Positions 42,672 to 51,419 of a stretch of DNA of 51,606 nt are shown one piece after another. Under the pieces are notes generated by a model. That model was given only the letters and a program-made list of their open reading frames with translations, was not told the DNA's origin and searched no databases. Position 1 is the first letter of the stretch; each line of letters starts with the position of its first letter. The position numbers and the translations under genes were made by a program. Source of the DNA: SLJK01 sp964567295 (GTDB taxonomy: Bacteria; Bacillota; Dethiobacteria; DTU022; UBA8154); contig CAZMLU010000009.1 of the NCBI GenBank assembly GCA_964567295.1, forward strand, positions 1 to 51,606. Direction: 5' to 3'.

Positions 42672-42905
42672 ATGGAACATTTTATTGATGCCCTGGGAGA
42701 AATGTGCCCCATACCTATTATAAAAGCGGAAAAAAAACTTAAGAAACTTAAAGCAGGAGAAAAGGTGGTTCTGGAGACCGACCACAGTTGTTCTATCCAA
42801 AGCGTAACCGGCCACTTTGAAAATAATTACGGCTATCAATGTAAAATTGAAGAGGTAGAGGAAGGTATCTGGCAGATCGAGATTGAAAAAGGAATGTCTG
42901 ATTAA
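42672..42905 (+). CDS. TusA/SirA-like sulfur-carrier protein
   Basis: This 77-residue protein has the TusA fold signature LGEMCPIPIIKAEKKL, in which the Cys of CPxP carries persulfide (or selenium) sulfur. The rest has the alternating strand-helix pattern of the family. GGGGAGG lies eight bases before the ATG. It neighbours the LysR and YedE genes. In selenium-metabolism loci, TusA-like domains occur as YedF beside YedE; this one is a single domain. Confidence 0.88.
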   Translation: MEHFIDALGEMCPIPIIKAEKKLKKLKAGEKVVLETDHSCSIQSVTGHFENNYGYQCKIEEVEEGIWQIEIEKGMSD

Positions 42906-42927
42906 TTGCATATATAGGCAAGCTTAT

Positions 42928-43854
42928 TTAACAGAAGCCTCTGGCCGGAGAAGTGAGAAAGCCGATAAAAGTAGATGATAGAGAGTCTTTTGGATAAGTT
43001 GAAGTATGGAGCAAATGGATATGGTGTTTAAAGGTTATATCCTGCAATTTTACTGCTTTCAAGTTGCGGTGGCGCAGTTCTTTGCGCAGCGACATTTTGG
43101 GGAGTATCGATATTCCTTTTCCTGCTGCTACCGAAGATATGATAGCATTACTGCTGTTAAGCTCAAGCAGTATATTAAGCTCGTTAATATTTATGCCGTT
43201 TTTGGAAAAAGTTTCTTCTACAGTTTCCCGTATCCCGCATCCTTTCTCTCTGAGTATAAGGTTTAATTTTGGTAGTTCTTCGGGGAGTATTTCATGTATT
43301 TCTTTCCATGTTTCATCGTAAGGAGCAATAATAACAAGTTCGTCCTGAGCAATTTTTTTGTGACTTAGCCTGTTTTCATTAATGATTTCTTTTAAGGAGT
43401 TATTTAAAGGTCCTTCGATGACACCAATTTTTATTTGACCGTTGGCCAATTTTTCCAGGACATCTTTGGTATTGGAAATATCCAAGGTGATGGAGTGCTT
43501 TATAAAGGTTTCTTTAAAAATATAAACACTGCAGGGAAGCGCAAAGTTTCCCATAGTACAGGAAGCCCCCACGACTAGTTCTTCAAGGGAGCCATCTTTC
43601 TCATTGTCTATTTCTTGTTGCATATTATAGGCCAGATTTAGTATTTTGGTTCCGTAGTCAAATAAGATTTGTCCCGATTTGGTAGGTGCAACACCTCTAT
43701 TGCCCCTGTCCAGCAGCTTGGTCTGAAGAATTTTTTCAAGATCTTGAATTTGCAGGCTTAGGGCAGGTTGGCTGATATGTAGCTCTCGGGATGCTTGTGT
43801 AATGCTGCCGCTTTTGATGACCTGGCAAAAAGAAGCCAAGTGACTGAGATTCAT
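42928..43854 (-). CDS. LysR-family regulator, selenium-metabolism type
   Basis: The N-terminal helix-turn-helix reads GSITQASRELHISQPALSLQ, as in LysR proteins, and the effector domain covers about 90-300. Overall it resembles the LysR group found beside yedE and yedF-like genes in selenium-using anaerobes (recognition from pattern and context, not a search). GGAGGC precedes the ATG. It is divergent from yedE, so it probably controls that gene and itself; an inverted repeat lies in front of it. The effector is unknown. Confidence 0.85.
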   Translation of the reverse strand: MNLSHLASFCQVIKSGSITQASRELHISQPALSLQIQDLEKILQTKLLDRGNRGVAPTKSGQILFDYGTKILNLAYNMQQEIDNEKDGSLEELVVGASCTMGNFALPCSVYIFKETFIKHSITLDISNTKDVLEKLANGQIKIGVIEGPLNNSLKEIINENRLSHKKIAQDELVIIAPYDETWKEIHEILPEELPKLNLILREKGCGIRETVEETFSKNGININELNILLELNSSNAIISSVAAGKGISILPKMSLRKELRHRNLKAVKLQDITFKHHIHLLHTSTYPKDSLSSTFIGFLTSPARGFC

Positions 43855-43881
43855 GAGATGCCTCCATCTTGTTTTTTAAAA

Positions 43882-43896
43882 ATAGTATAACACTAT
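43882..43896. promoter_or_regulatory. Possible LysR operator
   Basis: ATAGT, five bases, then ACTAT form a perfect inverted repeat containing the T-N11-A pattern of LysR sites. It lies 28 bases before the regulator start in the divergent region with yedE. Confidence 0.4.
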
Positions 43897-44058
43897 ACAA
43901 GCGTGCGGTAAAGGGCTCCTTTTTGTGTCATACTATTATTGATAAAACCCTTCCTGTAAAAAACATTGCTTAATAATGGTTGTCCCTGTATAATAACCCT
44001 TGGTTCGTTCCTGGCCACATTTATAATAATAATTGATTTATAAAAAGGTTGATGTTTA

Positions 44059-45354
44059 TTGAAAAGTGCTGCAGAAAAAAGCAAAAAAACAACTAGCCGC
44101 ATGGAACTTAACGTGCTTTGGCAGATCAAATTAGCTTTTCTCCTATTAGGTGTAAATATTATCATTCTCTTGCTATTTAACGTGCATCTTCCAACTGCAT
44201 TTTATTCCTGGTTCTTTGGCTTGTTTTTTGGCTTTGTGCTTCAGCGTTCGAGGTTCTGTTTTGCCGCTGCTTTTAGAGACATTTTTTTGATCTGAAATAC
44301 CAGGCTTACCAGGGCTGTGTTAATAAGTTTAATGGTTTCTACCATCGGATTTCTTATACTCGAAGTTCTTAATCCTGACGTGTCTCTTTTGGAAACTTAT
44401 GCAATTGTGCGGCCGGTCGGCCTGTTTACTGCGATAGGTGCTTTTGTATTTGGTGGTGGTATGGTAGTCGCGGGGGGATGTGCTTCAGGAGTCCTCATGC
44501 GCAGTGGGGAAGGCTACCAGATGCAGTGGGTGGCACTTTTGGGATTCCTTGTGGGTTCGGGATTAGGAGCCTGGCAGATAGGCTGGTGGCACAATAATTT
44601 TATTGAAGCATCGCCGGCAATTTTCCTGCCATATATTTTAGGTTGGAACGGTGCCATTGCACTGCAATTTCTGGTGCTTTTGGGGTTATTATTTATTGCT
44701 TATGCTTATGAGAAAAATTGGAAAGGTCCTTTTCGGTTGGGATCTTTATTTTTTATGGAAGACCTGCGGAAATTTTTTTCTGACAAAAAAACTGGAGCTG
44801 AGAAGGGCAGTTTGTATAAGAGGATTTTTAAAAAACCTTGGCCTTATGTTGTTGGAGGTGTAAGTCTTGGTTTACTGAATGTCTTTCTCTTTGCATTATG
44901 GGGAGCCCCTTGGAGTGTAACAACAGGCATGACTTATTTTGCGGCCTGGGTGAGTGAGTTGCTGGGTGCTACCCCTCATACCTGGGTTTTTTTTAACGAG
45001 AGGTTATTTTTAGATGATTGGCATTGCATTTGTTTATACCCCGCTTCTTTCGTTCCTTTTTTCACTTTCCCTCTTCTGTATCATTTTATGGCAATTATCA
45101 TGGGAGCTTTTCTCGCTGCACTTCTGGCCGGTGAGTTTAGAATCAGAAAGTGGCGCTCCGTTCGATTTCTCTATTCTGCATTTATTGGAGGAGCTATGAT
45201 GGGATTTGGGGCGAGAATAGCACTGGGGTGTAATATAGGTGCTTTTTTTAGCGCCATACCGTCTTTTTCACTTCATGGATGGGTGTTTGGGATCTTTGTT
45301 TTGGCGGGTTCCTATGTGGGTGGAAAAATTCTTTTGCACTTATTGGTGGAATGA
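44059..45354 (+). CDS. yedE: YedE-type membrane protein with in-frame TGA at codon 79
   Basis: This is a polytopic protein of the YeeE/YedE family, thought to import a sulfur or selenium species. The N-terminal part has FGFVLQRSRFCFAAAFRD, and the C-terminal part has GGAMMGFGARIALGCNIGAFF with the family Cys. The reading frame is interrupted once, by TGA at 44293-44295. The codons after it continue in the same frame as NTRLTRAVLISLMVS, which is what the family has after FRDIFL, so no bases are lost. The TGA is selenocysteine, a CGA-to-TGA nonsense change, or a sequence error. Read through, the product has 431 residues, the normal size. The start is TTG. No clear SECIS hairpin lies directly after the TGA. 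Confidence 0.8.
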
Positions 45355-45593
45355 AAATAGCAATGACTGATTAAGCAACAAATATTGCGTTGCTATTTGA
45401 GTATTTAATGGATATTGGAATAGTTAATGGCCTTTCTCCGAAGGAAAAGCTTCTGAATGCCTATATTTTCAGTTCTCGTTAAACGCCCGCCCTGTTTTTT
45501 CATTTCTTCTGCCAGCGTGTAGTCTAAAGGAACATGGACAAAAAAAGCGAAAGTGTTATAGGCGTCAAGATACCAAAAGCAAGTTTTTTATGC

Positions 45594-45622
45594 TTGTTAT
45601 AAGGTTTGCATTGTTGTATAAT
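45594..45622 (+). promoter_or_regulatory. Promoter of the molybdoenzyme operon
   Basis: TTGTTA (45594-45599), 17 bases, and a perfect TATAAT (45617-45622) are followed by the torD-like gene. The upstream gap from 45355 has a nine-base inverted repeat (AAATAGCAA at 45355 with TTGCTATTT at 45390) and no visible gene. Confidence 0.7.
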
Positions 45623-45742
45623 TAGTAATATTAATTGTATTATCGTTATTCTTGTTTGCTAGTAGATATTACTAAATGCTACTTAGCCAAAACCTTTCTA
45701 GAAGCAACTATGGTGAGTAAAATAGAATTAGGTGGTGGTTAC

Positions 45743-46528
45743 TTGGAGAATAAAACACAGCGAAAGGAGGAATGGCTTTTCGGTAGGGAACCGCAAGATG
45801 TTTTAAGTTGGGTGGATGGTGAGAGCAGGGGGCTCCTTTACAGCTTTCTGTCGGCAGTTTTTAATGATGAGGTAAGCGTAGACCAGGTTGCTGACTCCTT
45901 AAATCAGGAGAATGTTTGGCGACTCGGAAATATTTTCGATCTACTGCCGGAAGAGAAAGGCTTTAAGCTAAAGGAGGGCATCAAAAATATTCAAAAAAGG
46001 TGGGGTGAGCCTTTTAGCGACGAGAAAAAAGAAAAGGAAAACTTGGATTTGAGAAGGGAGTTTGCTTATTTATTTCTTACTCCCCACGGTGTAAATCCTT
46101 TCGAATCAATCTACAGGGGCAAAAAGAAATTGCTTATGGATAAGCCCTGGGAAGAGGTTAGGAAATTTTATCGCAGCATTGGAGTCGAGAAAGAAAAAAG
46201 CCAGCTGCACCCCGAGGATCATATTGCGATAGAGTTGGGATTGATGGCCGCTTTATCCTATATGTCCGGAAGATTCCTGCTAGAAGAGGAAGAGGAAGAT
46301 GGAGAGTTAGGTCAAGAAGAAAAAAAACGCATGCTCCAGATCCAATGCACTTTTCTGGAACAGCATCTAAGTAGATGGGTTCCACAGCTAAGCAAAGATA
46401 TCATGGAGAAAACCAGGCACCCGTTTTATAGTTCTGTGGCAGAATTGACTGCAGAATTTATTGAAGCGGACCTGTACTGCTTACAAGAATATTTTTCTAA
46501 CGACAATTATACAAACGAGGGGAGGTAA
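45743..46528 (+). CDS. TorD/DmsD-family molybdoenzyme chaperone
   Basis: This cytoplasmic chaperone guides folding, cofactor loading and Tat export of the molybdoenzyme encoded next. The all-helical family motifs are visible as NPFESIYRGKK, EEVRKFYRSIGV and HPEDHIAIELGLMAAL. The TTG at 45743 follows AGGTGG by seven bases. The frame is open from 45635, and an ATG at 45710 is possible but has no ribosome site. About 262 residues fits. It is the first gene of the operon. Confidence 0.85.
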   Translation: MENKTQRKEEWLFGREPQDVLSWVDGESRGLLYSFLSAVFNDEVSVDQVADSLNQENVWRLGNIFDLLPEEKGFKLKEGIKNIQKRWGEPFSDEKKEKENLDLRREFAYLFLTPHGVNPFESIYRGKKKLLMDKPWEEVRKFYRSIGVEKEKSQLHPEDHIAIELGLMAALSYMSGRFLLEEEEEDGELGQEEKKRMLQIQCTFLEQHLSRWVPQLSKDIMEKTRHPFYSSVAELTAEFIEADLYCLQEYFSNDNYTNEGR

Positions 46529-46605
46529 AACCTGGCTCGCTCAAGTCTTCCATTTTTTCCTAAGAAGGAAGGCTGAGTCATTTTGAATGATTATAAAGCC
46601 AGGTT
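46529..46605 (+). promoter_or_regulatory. Long-range inverted repeat covering the ribosome site of the next gene
   Basis: AACCTGGCT (46529-46537) and AGCCAGGTT (46597-46605) are perfect nine-base arms; a CTTCC/GGAAG repeat sits inside. The AGG in the right arm is the only Shine-Dalgarno-like sequence near the ATG at 46613, so the structure could hide the ribosome site of the molybdoenzyme gene. Confidence 0.4.
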
Positions 46606-46612
46606 CTAAAGT

Positions 46613-48904
46613 ATGAGCAAAAAAGAAGAAAAATGGAAACTTAGCAGGCGCGCTTTTCTTTTGGCTTCAGGAGCGGCAGTGACGGCAGGGGCTGCCAGCA
46701 ACTTTATGTTTGCCGGATGTCAGCCTGAAGAAGAGGTTGTAGATGATCCAGATGAGGAAAAGCCAGAAATTGATAAAACGCTGGTTTCGGTGGAACCTGA
46801 GATTACCGATACCAAATTCAATTTTTGCGGCATTTGTAGTGCTAACTGCGCCATGATAGTGGATATTGCCGATGATAAGGCCTGGAGAATTCGCGGTAAT
46901 CCTGACGACCAGGTAGCTGAAGGACATCTTTGTGTTAAAGGGTACTCGGCCCTAAAGGACCTTTACGATCCTGATAGGCTTAAGCATCCCATGAAGCGAA
47001 CCAACCCTGAAAAGGGGCCGGGTGTAGACCCTGAATGGGTAAAAATTGACTGGGACGAAGCTTTTGAATTAGCTGCTAACGCTTATAACGAGGCGATTGA
47101 AGAGCATGGACCTCAGTCCCTGGCCTTTATTTCCCGGGGACATGATTGGATGAACCGACTCCAAAGAGCAATAGGAACCCCCAATCATGTCCAGCATCAC
47201 AGTACCTGTTTTACCACTTATACGGCCCTCTGGAGAGCTGCCATGGGTACCGGCAATCGTCCTTTTATGCTGGATGTAGGCAGGGCCAAGTATATCCTCT
47301 CTTTTGGTTGGGATCAGCCTTCCAAGGCCAAGAATATGTCCGCAAGGGAATACGTAAAAGCGGTAGAAAATGGTGCCAAGGTGGTTTACGTGGACCCCAG
47401 GCTGACCATTACAGGTGCTCTGGGCGGGGAATGGATTCCTATCAAGCCGGGGACGGACCTGGCTTTCATGCTGGCCATGATCCGCATCATTGTTAACGAA
47501 GAGCTCTATGATAAGGATTATGTGGATAACTATACCTCCGGTTTGGAACAGCTTGCAGCTGCTGTGCAGGATTATACTCCCGAGTGGGCTGCGGAAATAA
47601 CGGAAGTAGATGCTGATGTTATTGAGCGGGTGGCCAGGGAGTTTGCGACCACCAAGCCGGCCCTGATACCAAACCATAAGCGTGATGCCGGTGGCCCTAA
47701 TTATGCCAATTCCTGGCGGGTAGCTTTCTGTATAAATATTCTTAACGCCCTGGTTGGCAGCATCGACCGGGAAGGGGGCCAGATTATTGGAAGGACTCCC
47801 AGCATGGTTTCCTTCGATGATGCTTTTCCGCCTCCCGATTACCCCGAGATGTCTGATGCCAGAATTGACGGTTTTGAGAAACACCCCATCATCGGGCCGA
47901 CGCGGAGGGGAGATTTTTCGACTATAACCGAGGCAATTTTGGAGGAAGAGCCATATCCTCTTAAGGCTGCCTTTATTCGCAAGCACAACGTCCTGGCTTT
48001 CCCCAATGCCCCTCGCTTTGTGGAAGCACTGCAAAAGCTTGATTTTGTGGCTGTTTGTGATGTCTGGCCTTCTGAAATGGTGCAGATGGCGGATGTGGTT
48101 TTCCCGGAACCCTATTACCTGGAATCTTCCGGTTTTGGAAGTAGGTCTTACCATGCCTTTTATCCCCAGATTGCTTTACGTGAGCCCGTTATAGACCCGC
48201 TTTATGATACAAGAGGTTACGGCGGCATTATTACCGGCCTAGCCCAGGCCATGGGGTACGGGGAGTACTTTGAGGGGGTAAGCAGTGGGGAGTTGAATGA
48301 GCAGCGCCTGGGAGCCTTGGGGACTTCCATGGAAGAGCTGAAGCAAAATAACGGTATTTGGAGCGACGAAAGTCCTTTTGAAGGAAGGACCGAGTGGGAC
48401 ACGCCCAGCAATAAGATTGAGCTCTACTCTACCGTGCTGGAGGAAAATGGTTATGACCCACTTCCCCACTGGCAGCCCAAGAAAGAAATGCCAACAGATG
48501 AATACCCTTATTATATGATTATCAGCCGCCCCCCCATGCATAAGATGAGCCAAACCCAGAATAACGAGCTGATGATGCAGGCTTATGGAGAAGAAAACAG
48601 CGTAATGCTGAACAGTGTCACGGCCGCAGACCTGGGTATCGAGGACGGGGATGAAGTAATCGTTGAATCCAGGGCAAACCAGGTAACCTTGAAGGCCAAG
48701 GTTATGGAGGGTATCCGGCCCGATACAGTATGTATTGAGCACGGGTTCGGTCACTGGTCCAAGGAGCTTACTATAGCCTTTAACAAGGGAGCCAACGAGG
48801 GAGATTTAATTCCTACCATGCCGATCGATGAAATGTTGGCAACCGGAGATCCCGGTGCCGGGTCTCAGATGCAGGACTTTTGTGTTAACGTTTATAAAGC
48901 GTAG
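46613..48904 (+). CDS. Tat-exported molybdopterin oxidoreductase (polysulfide/thiosulfate reductase type)
   Basis: This is the catalytic subunit of a DMSO-reductase-superfamily enzyme. The leader has SRRAFLLASG and ends in a lipobox-like FAGC (Cys36), so it is exported folded and probably lipid-anchored outside. Cys72, 75, 79 and 107 (CX2CX3CX27C) bind the 4Fe-4S cluster. Cys199 in HHSTCF is the likely molybdenum ligand. C-terminal motifs around GIEDGDEVIVES belong to the dinucleotide-binding cap. Length 763 and the motif layout fit the PsrA/PhsA group. Arsenate, selenate or tetrathionate reductases are related and cannot be excluded; arsenic-type genes lie just downstream. Confidence 0.85.
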   Translation: MSKKEEKWKLSRRAFLLASGAAVTAGAASNFMFAGCQPEEEVVDDPDEEKPEIDKTLVSVEPEITDTKFNFCGICSANCAMIVDIADDKAWRIRGNPDDQVAEGHLCVKGYSALKDLYDPDRLKHPMKRTNPEKGPGVDPEWVKIDWDEAFELAANAYNEAIEEHGPQSLAFISRGHDWMNRLQRAIGTPNHVQHHSTCFTTYTALWRAAMGTGNRPFMLDVGRAKYILSFGWDQPSKAKNMSAREYVKAVENGAKVVYVDPRLTITGALGGEWIPIKPGTDLAFMLAMIRIIVNEELYDKDYVDNYTSGLEQLAAAVQDYTPEWAAEITEVDADVIERVAREFATTKPALIPNHKRDAGGPNYANSWRVAFCINILNALVGSIDREGGQIIGRTPSMVSFDDAFPPPDYPEMSDARIDGFEKHPIIGPTRRGDFSTITEAILEEEPYPLKAAFIRKHNVLAFPNAPRFVEALQKLDFVAVCDVWPSEMVQMADVVFPEPYYLESSGFGSRSYHAFYPQIALREPVIDPLYDTRGYGGIITGLAQAMGYGEYFEGVSSGELNEQRLGALGTSMEELKQNNGIWSDESPFEGRTEWDTPSNKIELYSTVLEENGYDPLPHWQPKKEMPTDEYPYYMIISRPPMHKMSQTQNNELMMQAYGEENSVMLNSVTAADLGIEDGDEVIVESRANQVTLKAKVMEGIRPDTVCIEHGFGHWSKELTIAFNKGANEGDLIPTMPIDEMLATGDPGAGSQMQDFCVNVYKA

Positions 48905-48923
48905 GTAAAGGAGGTAGATAACT

Positions 48924-49661
48924 GTGAATAAAGCCATGTTAATAGACCAGACTAAGTGTATTGGCTGTGGTGCCTGTACCGTAGAATGCAAGGCGAAATA
49001 CGATGCGTCTTACAGTATATTGCGCACCGAGATGAAGGGCTATGAAACTGGTAGCTATCCAAATGTAAAGTTGCGTTACAAGAAACATGCCTGCATGCAC
49101 TGTTTCGTGGCAGCTTGTAAAGAGATATGTCCTGTGGATGCCATTTTTCATGTCGAAGGGGAAAACGGAGGCATGTTAGAAGTCGACAAAGAAACCTGTA
49201 TCGGATGCGGGGCCTGTATAGATGCCTGCCCCTTTACTGTTCCCCAGCTGGACCCTGAAGACGATGATAATATGGAAAAGTGCAGCTTTTGTGCCTTCCG
49301 TGTTGTGGAGGGCGAATCAACTTACTGTGCAGAGGCCTGTCCCGTGGGGGCTATCTTATTCGGAGACCGGGAAGAGCTTATATCCAGGGGTGAGGAAAGG
49401 GTCGAAGTTCTTCGTGAAGCCGGAAAAGAGAAAGCATCTCTTTACGGAAAAGAAGATACCGGAGTACTGCTGCTCATTGATGAAGACCCGGAAGAATACG
49501 AATTGGAGCCCGAAGGTTTCACCCTCAGCAGAGCTGGGTGGCATGCGCTCAGCGCTTACGGAGGGTTTGCATTGGCCGCAGCCATCGGTGGTTATGGTTA
49601 TAAGATAGCACGTGAAAGGCTGGAGGAAAATAAAGAAAAAGAAGAAACAAAGAATGGTTAG
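48924..49661 (+). CDS. Four-cluster ferredoxin subunit with C-terminal membrane helix
   Basis: This electron-transfer subunit of the molybdoenzyme resembles PsrB/PhsB. Four Cys sets are visible: CIGCGACTVEC, CMHCFVAACKEICP, CIGCGACIDACP and CSFCAFR...CAEACP, enough for four 4Fe-4S clusters. It has no signal sequence, so it would be carried across with the catalytic subunit. Unlike usual PsrB, residues about 214-233 (HALSAYGGFALAAAIGGYGY) form a hydrophobic helix before a charged tail. That helix could anchor it in the membrane in place of the missing NrfD/PsrC subunit. The GTG start follows AAAGGAGG. Confidence 0.88.
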   Translation: MNKAMLIDQTKCIGCGACTVECKAKYDASYSILRTEMKGYETGSYPNVKLRYKKHACMHCFVAACKEICPVDAIFHVEGENGGMLEVDKETCIGCGACIDACPFTVPQLDPEDDDNMEKCSFCAFRVVEGESTYCAEACPVGAILFGDREELISRGEERVEVLREAGKEKASLYGKEDTGVLLLIDEDPEEYELEPEGFTLSRAGWHALSAYGGFALAAAIGGYGYKIARERLEENKEKEETKNG

Positions 49662-49707
49662 TAGGCCATTTTAGCTTATTAAATAAAAAGAGATAATAAG
49701 AGAGGTA

Positions 49708-49741
49708 TAGGGGGGCTTAATCATACCCCCCTATTTTTTTT
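49708..49741 (+). terminator. Strong terminator after the molybdoenzyme operon
   Basis: TAGGGGGG (49708-49715) pairs with CCCCCCTA (49726-49733) around a ten-base loop and runs into eight T. This is a textbook rho-independent terminator. Confidence 0.92.
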
Positions 49742-49767
49742 AGAAAGGTTGCATTTTGTATATGTTT

Positions 49768-49807
49768 TTGTTACTATATAACCAATTAAGAATATAATAA
49801 ATATTAT
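49768..49807 (+). promoter_or_regulatory. Promoter and possible operator of the arsR gene
   Basis: TATAAT (49793-49798) lies 19 bases after TTGTTA (49768-49773). ATAATA/TATTAT arms with a two-base spacer (49794-49807) overlap the -10 box and could be the ArsR operator. The sequence is very A/T-rich, so this may be chance. Confidence 0.4.
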
Positions 49808-49833
49808 CCATAATGGTTCTTGAAAGGGTGATT

Positions 49834-50148
49834 GTGTTGTCCAGCCAGGTGAAACAATATCATGCGGATATTTTAAAGTCTCTTGCTCATCCTACCCGTC
49901 TAAAAATTTTGGAGTTGTTAAGAGAAGGCGAGAGGTGCGTTTGCGAGATTGTTCCAGACATGGGAACGGATCAGCCTAATGTTTCCAGGCACCTCTCTCT
50001 TCTAACTAAGGAGGGAATTCTTTCCCGTCGCAAGGAGGGCTTAAAGGTTTTCTACCGCGTCAGCAATTATCGCGTATTTCAAATACTTGACTTAACCAAA
50101 GAGATCCTCAAGATGCATTGGGAAAGTAGGAGCAAAATCCTTGCCTAA
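49834..50148 (+). CDS. arsR: ArsR-family metalloregulator with CVC motif
   Basis: This winged-helix repressor releases DNA when it binds As(III) or a similar ion. The motif ERCVCEIV places two Cys in the helix that binds arsenic in classical ArsR. The recognition helix is in DQPNVSRHLSLLTKEGIL. The GTG at 49834 follows AAAGGGTGA; an ATG at 49813 in the same frame lacks a ribosome site. It is followed by thioredoxin-like and permease genes that are both broken. Confidence 0.88.
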   Translation: MLSSQVKQYHADILKSLAHPTRLKILELLREGERCVCEIVPDMGTDQPNVSRHLSLLTKEGILSRRKEGLKVFYRVSNYRVFQILDLTKEILKMHWESRSKILA

Positions 50149-50194
50149 GTATTTTGTGTGGCGTTTGGATAATTATAGTTAGGAGGATGAAAAA

Positions 50195-50433
50195 ATGAAT
50201 GTTAAGATTCTCGCCCCTGGTTGTGCTAACTGTCAAAAGCTGAAGCAAGAAACCGTAAACGCTTTGGCAGAGCTGAGTGTGGCCGCCGATGTTGAGAAGG
50301 TAACAGCTTTGGAGAAAATTATGGAGCACGACGTAATGATACTCCAGGACTGGTAATCAACGAGAAAGTAAAAGTCTTTGGCCGTGTCCCCCGGCGGGAA
50401 GAGATCAAAAAATGGATTCAGGAAGAACTGTAA
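50195..50433 (+). pseudogene. Frameshifted thioredoxin-like redox protein
   Basis: The frame starts well (AGGAGGATG upstream) and encodes a small thioredoxin-like protein with the active site CANC, up to KIMEHDVM. It then runs to a TAA at 50354. In another frame from 50341 the expected remainder continues: TPGLVINEKVKVFGRVPRR, ending in WIQEEL. One base is missing near 50335-50341. Intact proteins of this kind (about 78 residues) occur with ArsR and permease genes. The break may be real decay or a sequence error. Confidence 0.8.
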
Positions 50434-50471
50434 CCGTTAACTTATTGCTTTTATAAGGAGATGAAGCAGTT

Positions 50472-51419
50472 ATGAAAGAATGGCATAAGCTTGTTTTGAT
50501 GATAAGCGTGTTCCTGGCAGTCTATTTTATTCCCTTCGGCCATCCCGTGGTAGAAGTTTCTATCGTGGAAGCCTTCCATATGCTCCAGGAGTATGCCCGG
50601 GAGCATGTTTTGCTTTGCCTGGTTCCCGTCTTTTTATCGCTGGGGCTATTGCTAATTTTATATCCCAGGGTGCAGTTTTGAAATATTTCGGAAGCGGGGC
50701 TTCCAAGTGGTTATCATATCCAGTGGCTTCCTGCTCCGGTAGTGTGCTCGCCGTCTGTTCTTGCACAGTTTTGCCCCTTTTCGCTGGAATCTGGAAAAAG
50801 GGGGCGGGGATAGGTCCGGCCACCGCTTTTCTCTATGCAGGGCCGGCCATAAATGTGCTAGCTATCATTCTTACTGCCCGCGTGCTGGGCTGGGAACTGG
50901 GCCTGGCCAGAACTGTGGGCGCAGTATTTTTCGCTGTTGTTATCGGTCTATTAATGGCCTATTTCTGCCGCGAAGAAGAGGAACAAAAAACAAAAAGCAT
51001 GATGGACCAGATGCCCGGTCAACCGGAAGAGACCCGAACTCCTTACCAGAACCTGCTCTTTTTCCTGGTATTGATCTTTATCCTCATTTTTGCCGCTTGG
51101 AGCAGACCTGAGCAGGCAACCGGATTCTGGGTTATGGTATTTGAAACGAAATGGTACCTGGTGGTTGTGCTCTTGGCTATTTTGGCTTTTATGGTGCTGC
51201 GCTGGTTTAACAGAGGTACCTATTTTGCAAGGTCTTATAGGCTCGGGAATGGGACAGGGTCCTGCCCTTGCCTTGTTGTTGGCCGGACCAGCTATTAGCC
51301 TTCCCAACATGCTTGTTATCAACAGTATTATGGGAATCAAGAAAACCGGGCTATTTATCGCTTTGGTGGTTGTGATGGCCACTATATCCGGCATGCTCTA
51401 CGGCACTATTTTGAATTAA
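50472..51419 (+). pseudogene. Broken permease of the ArsP/DUF318-like family
   Basis: Three overlapping frames together make a polytopic permease. The first runs from the ATG at 50472 to the T-run at 50631-50635, where one T is missing. The second continues IAGAIANFISQGAVLKYFG and VLAVCSCTVLPLFAGIW to about 51210. The third continues TEVPILQGLIGSGMGQGPAL to the stop at 51419. As I recall the family, members carry about 100 more residues between the second and third parts, so an internal deletion is likely in addition to the two frame changes. The product is probably not functional. Such permeases are linked to arsenic or heavy-metal export. Confidence 0.78.

Noticed and set aside
44296..44345. 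A SECIS element supporting selenocysteine at the yedE TGA
   Set aside because: The only small stem (ATGGT/ACCAT) starts 36 bases after the TGA, further than in known bacterial SECIS elements, so it is not called.
45405..45584. About 58-codon reverse frame upstream of the torD-like gene
   Set aside because: The translation looks partly protein-like, but the frame has no start codon and a stop directly upstream; chance cannot be excluded.
47069..48154. A 361-codon open frame on the reverse strand inside the molybdoenzyme gene
   Set aside because: It lies wholly antisense to a well-supported coding region, shows no family motif and has an unusual composition; it is a by-product of the codon bias of the forward gene.
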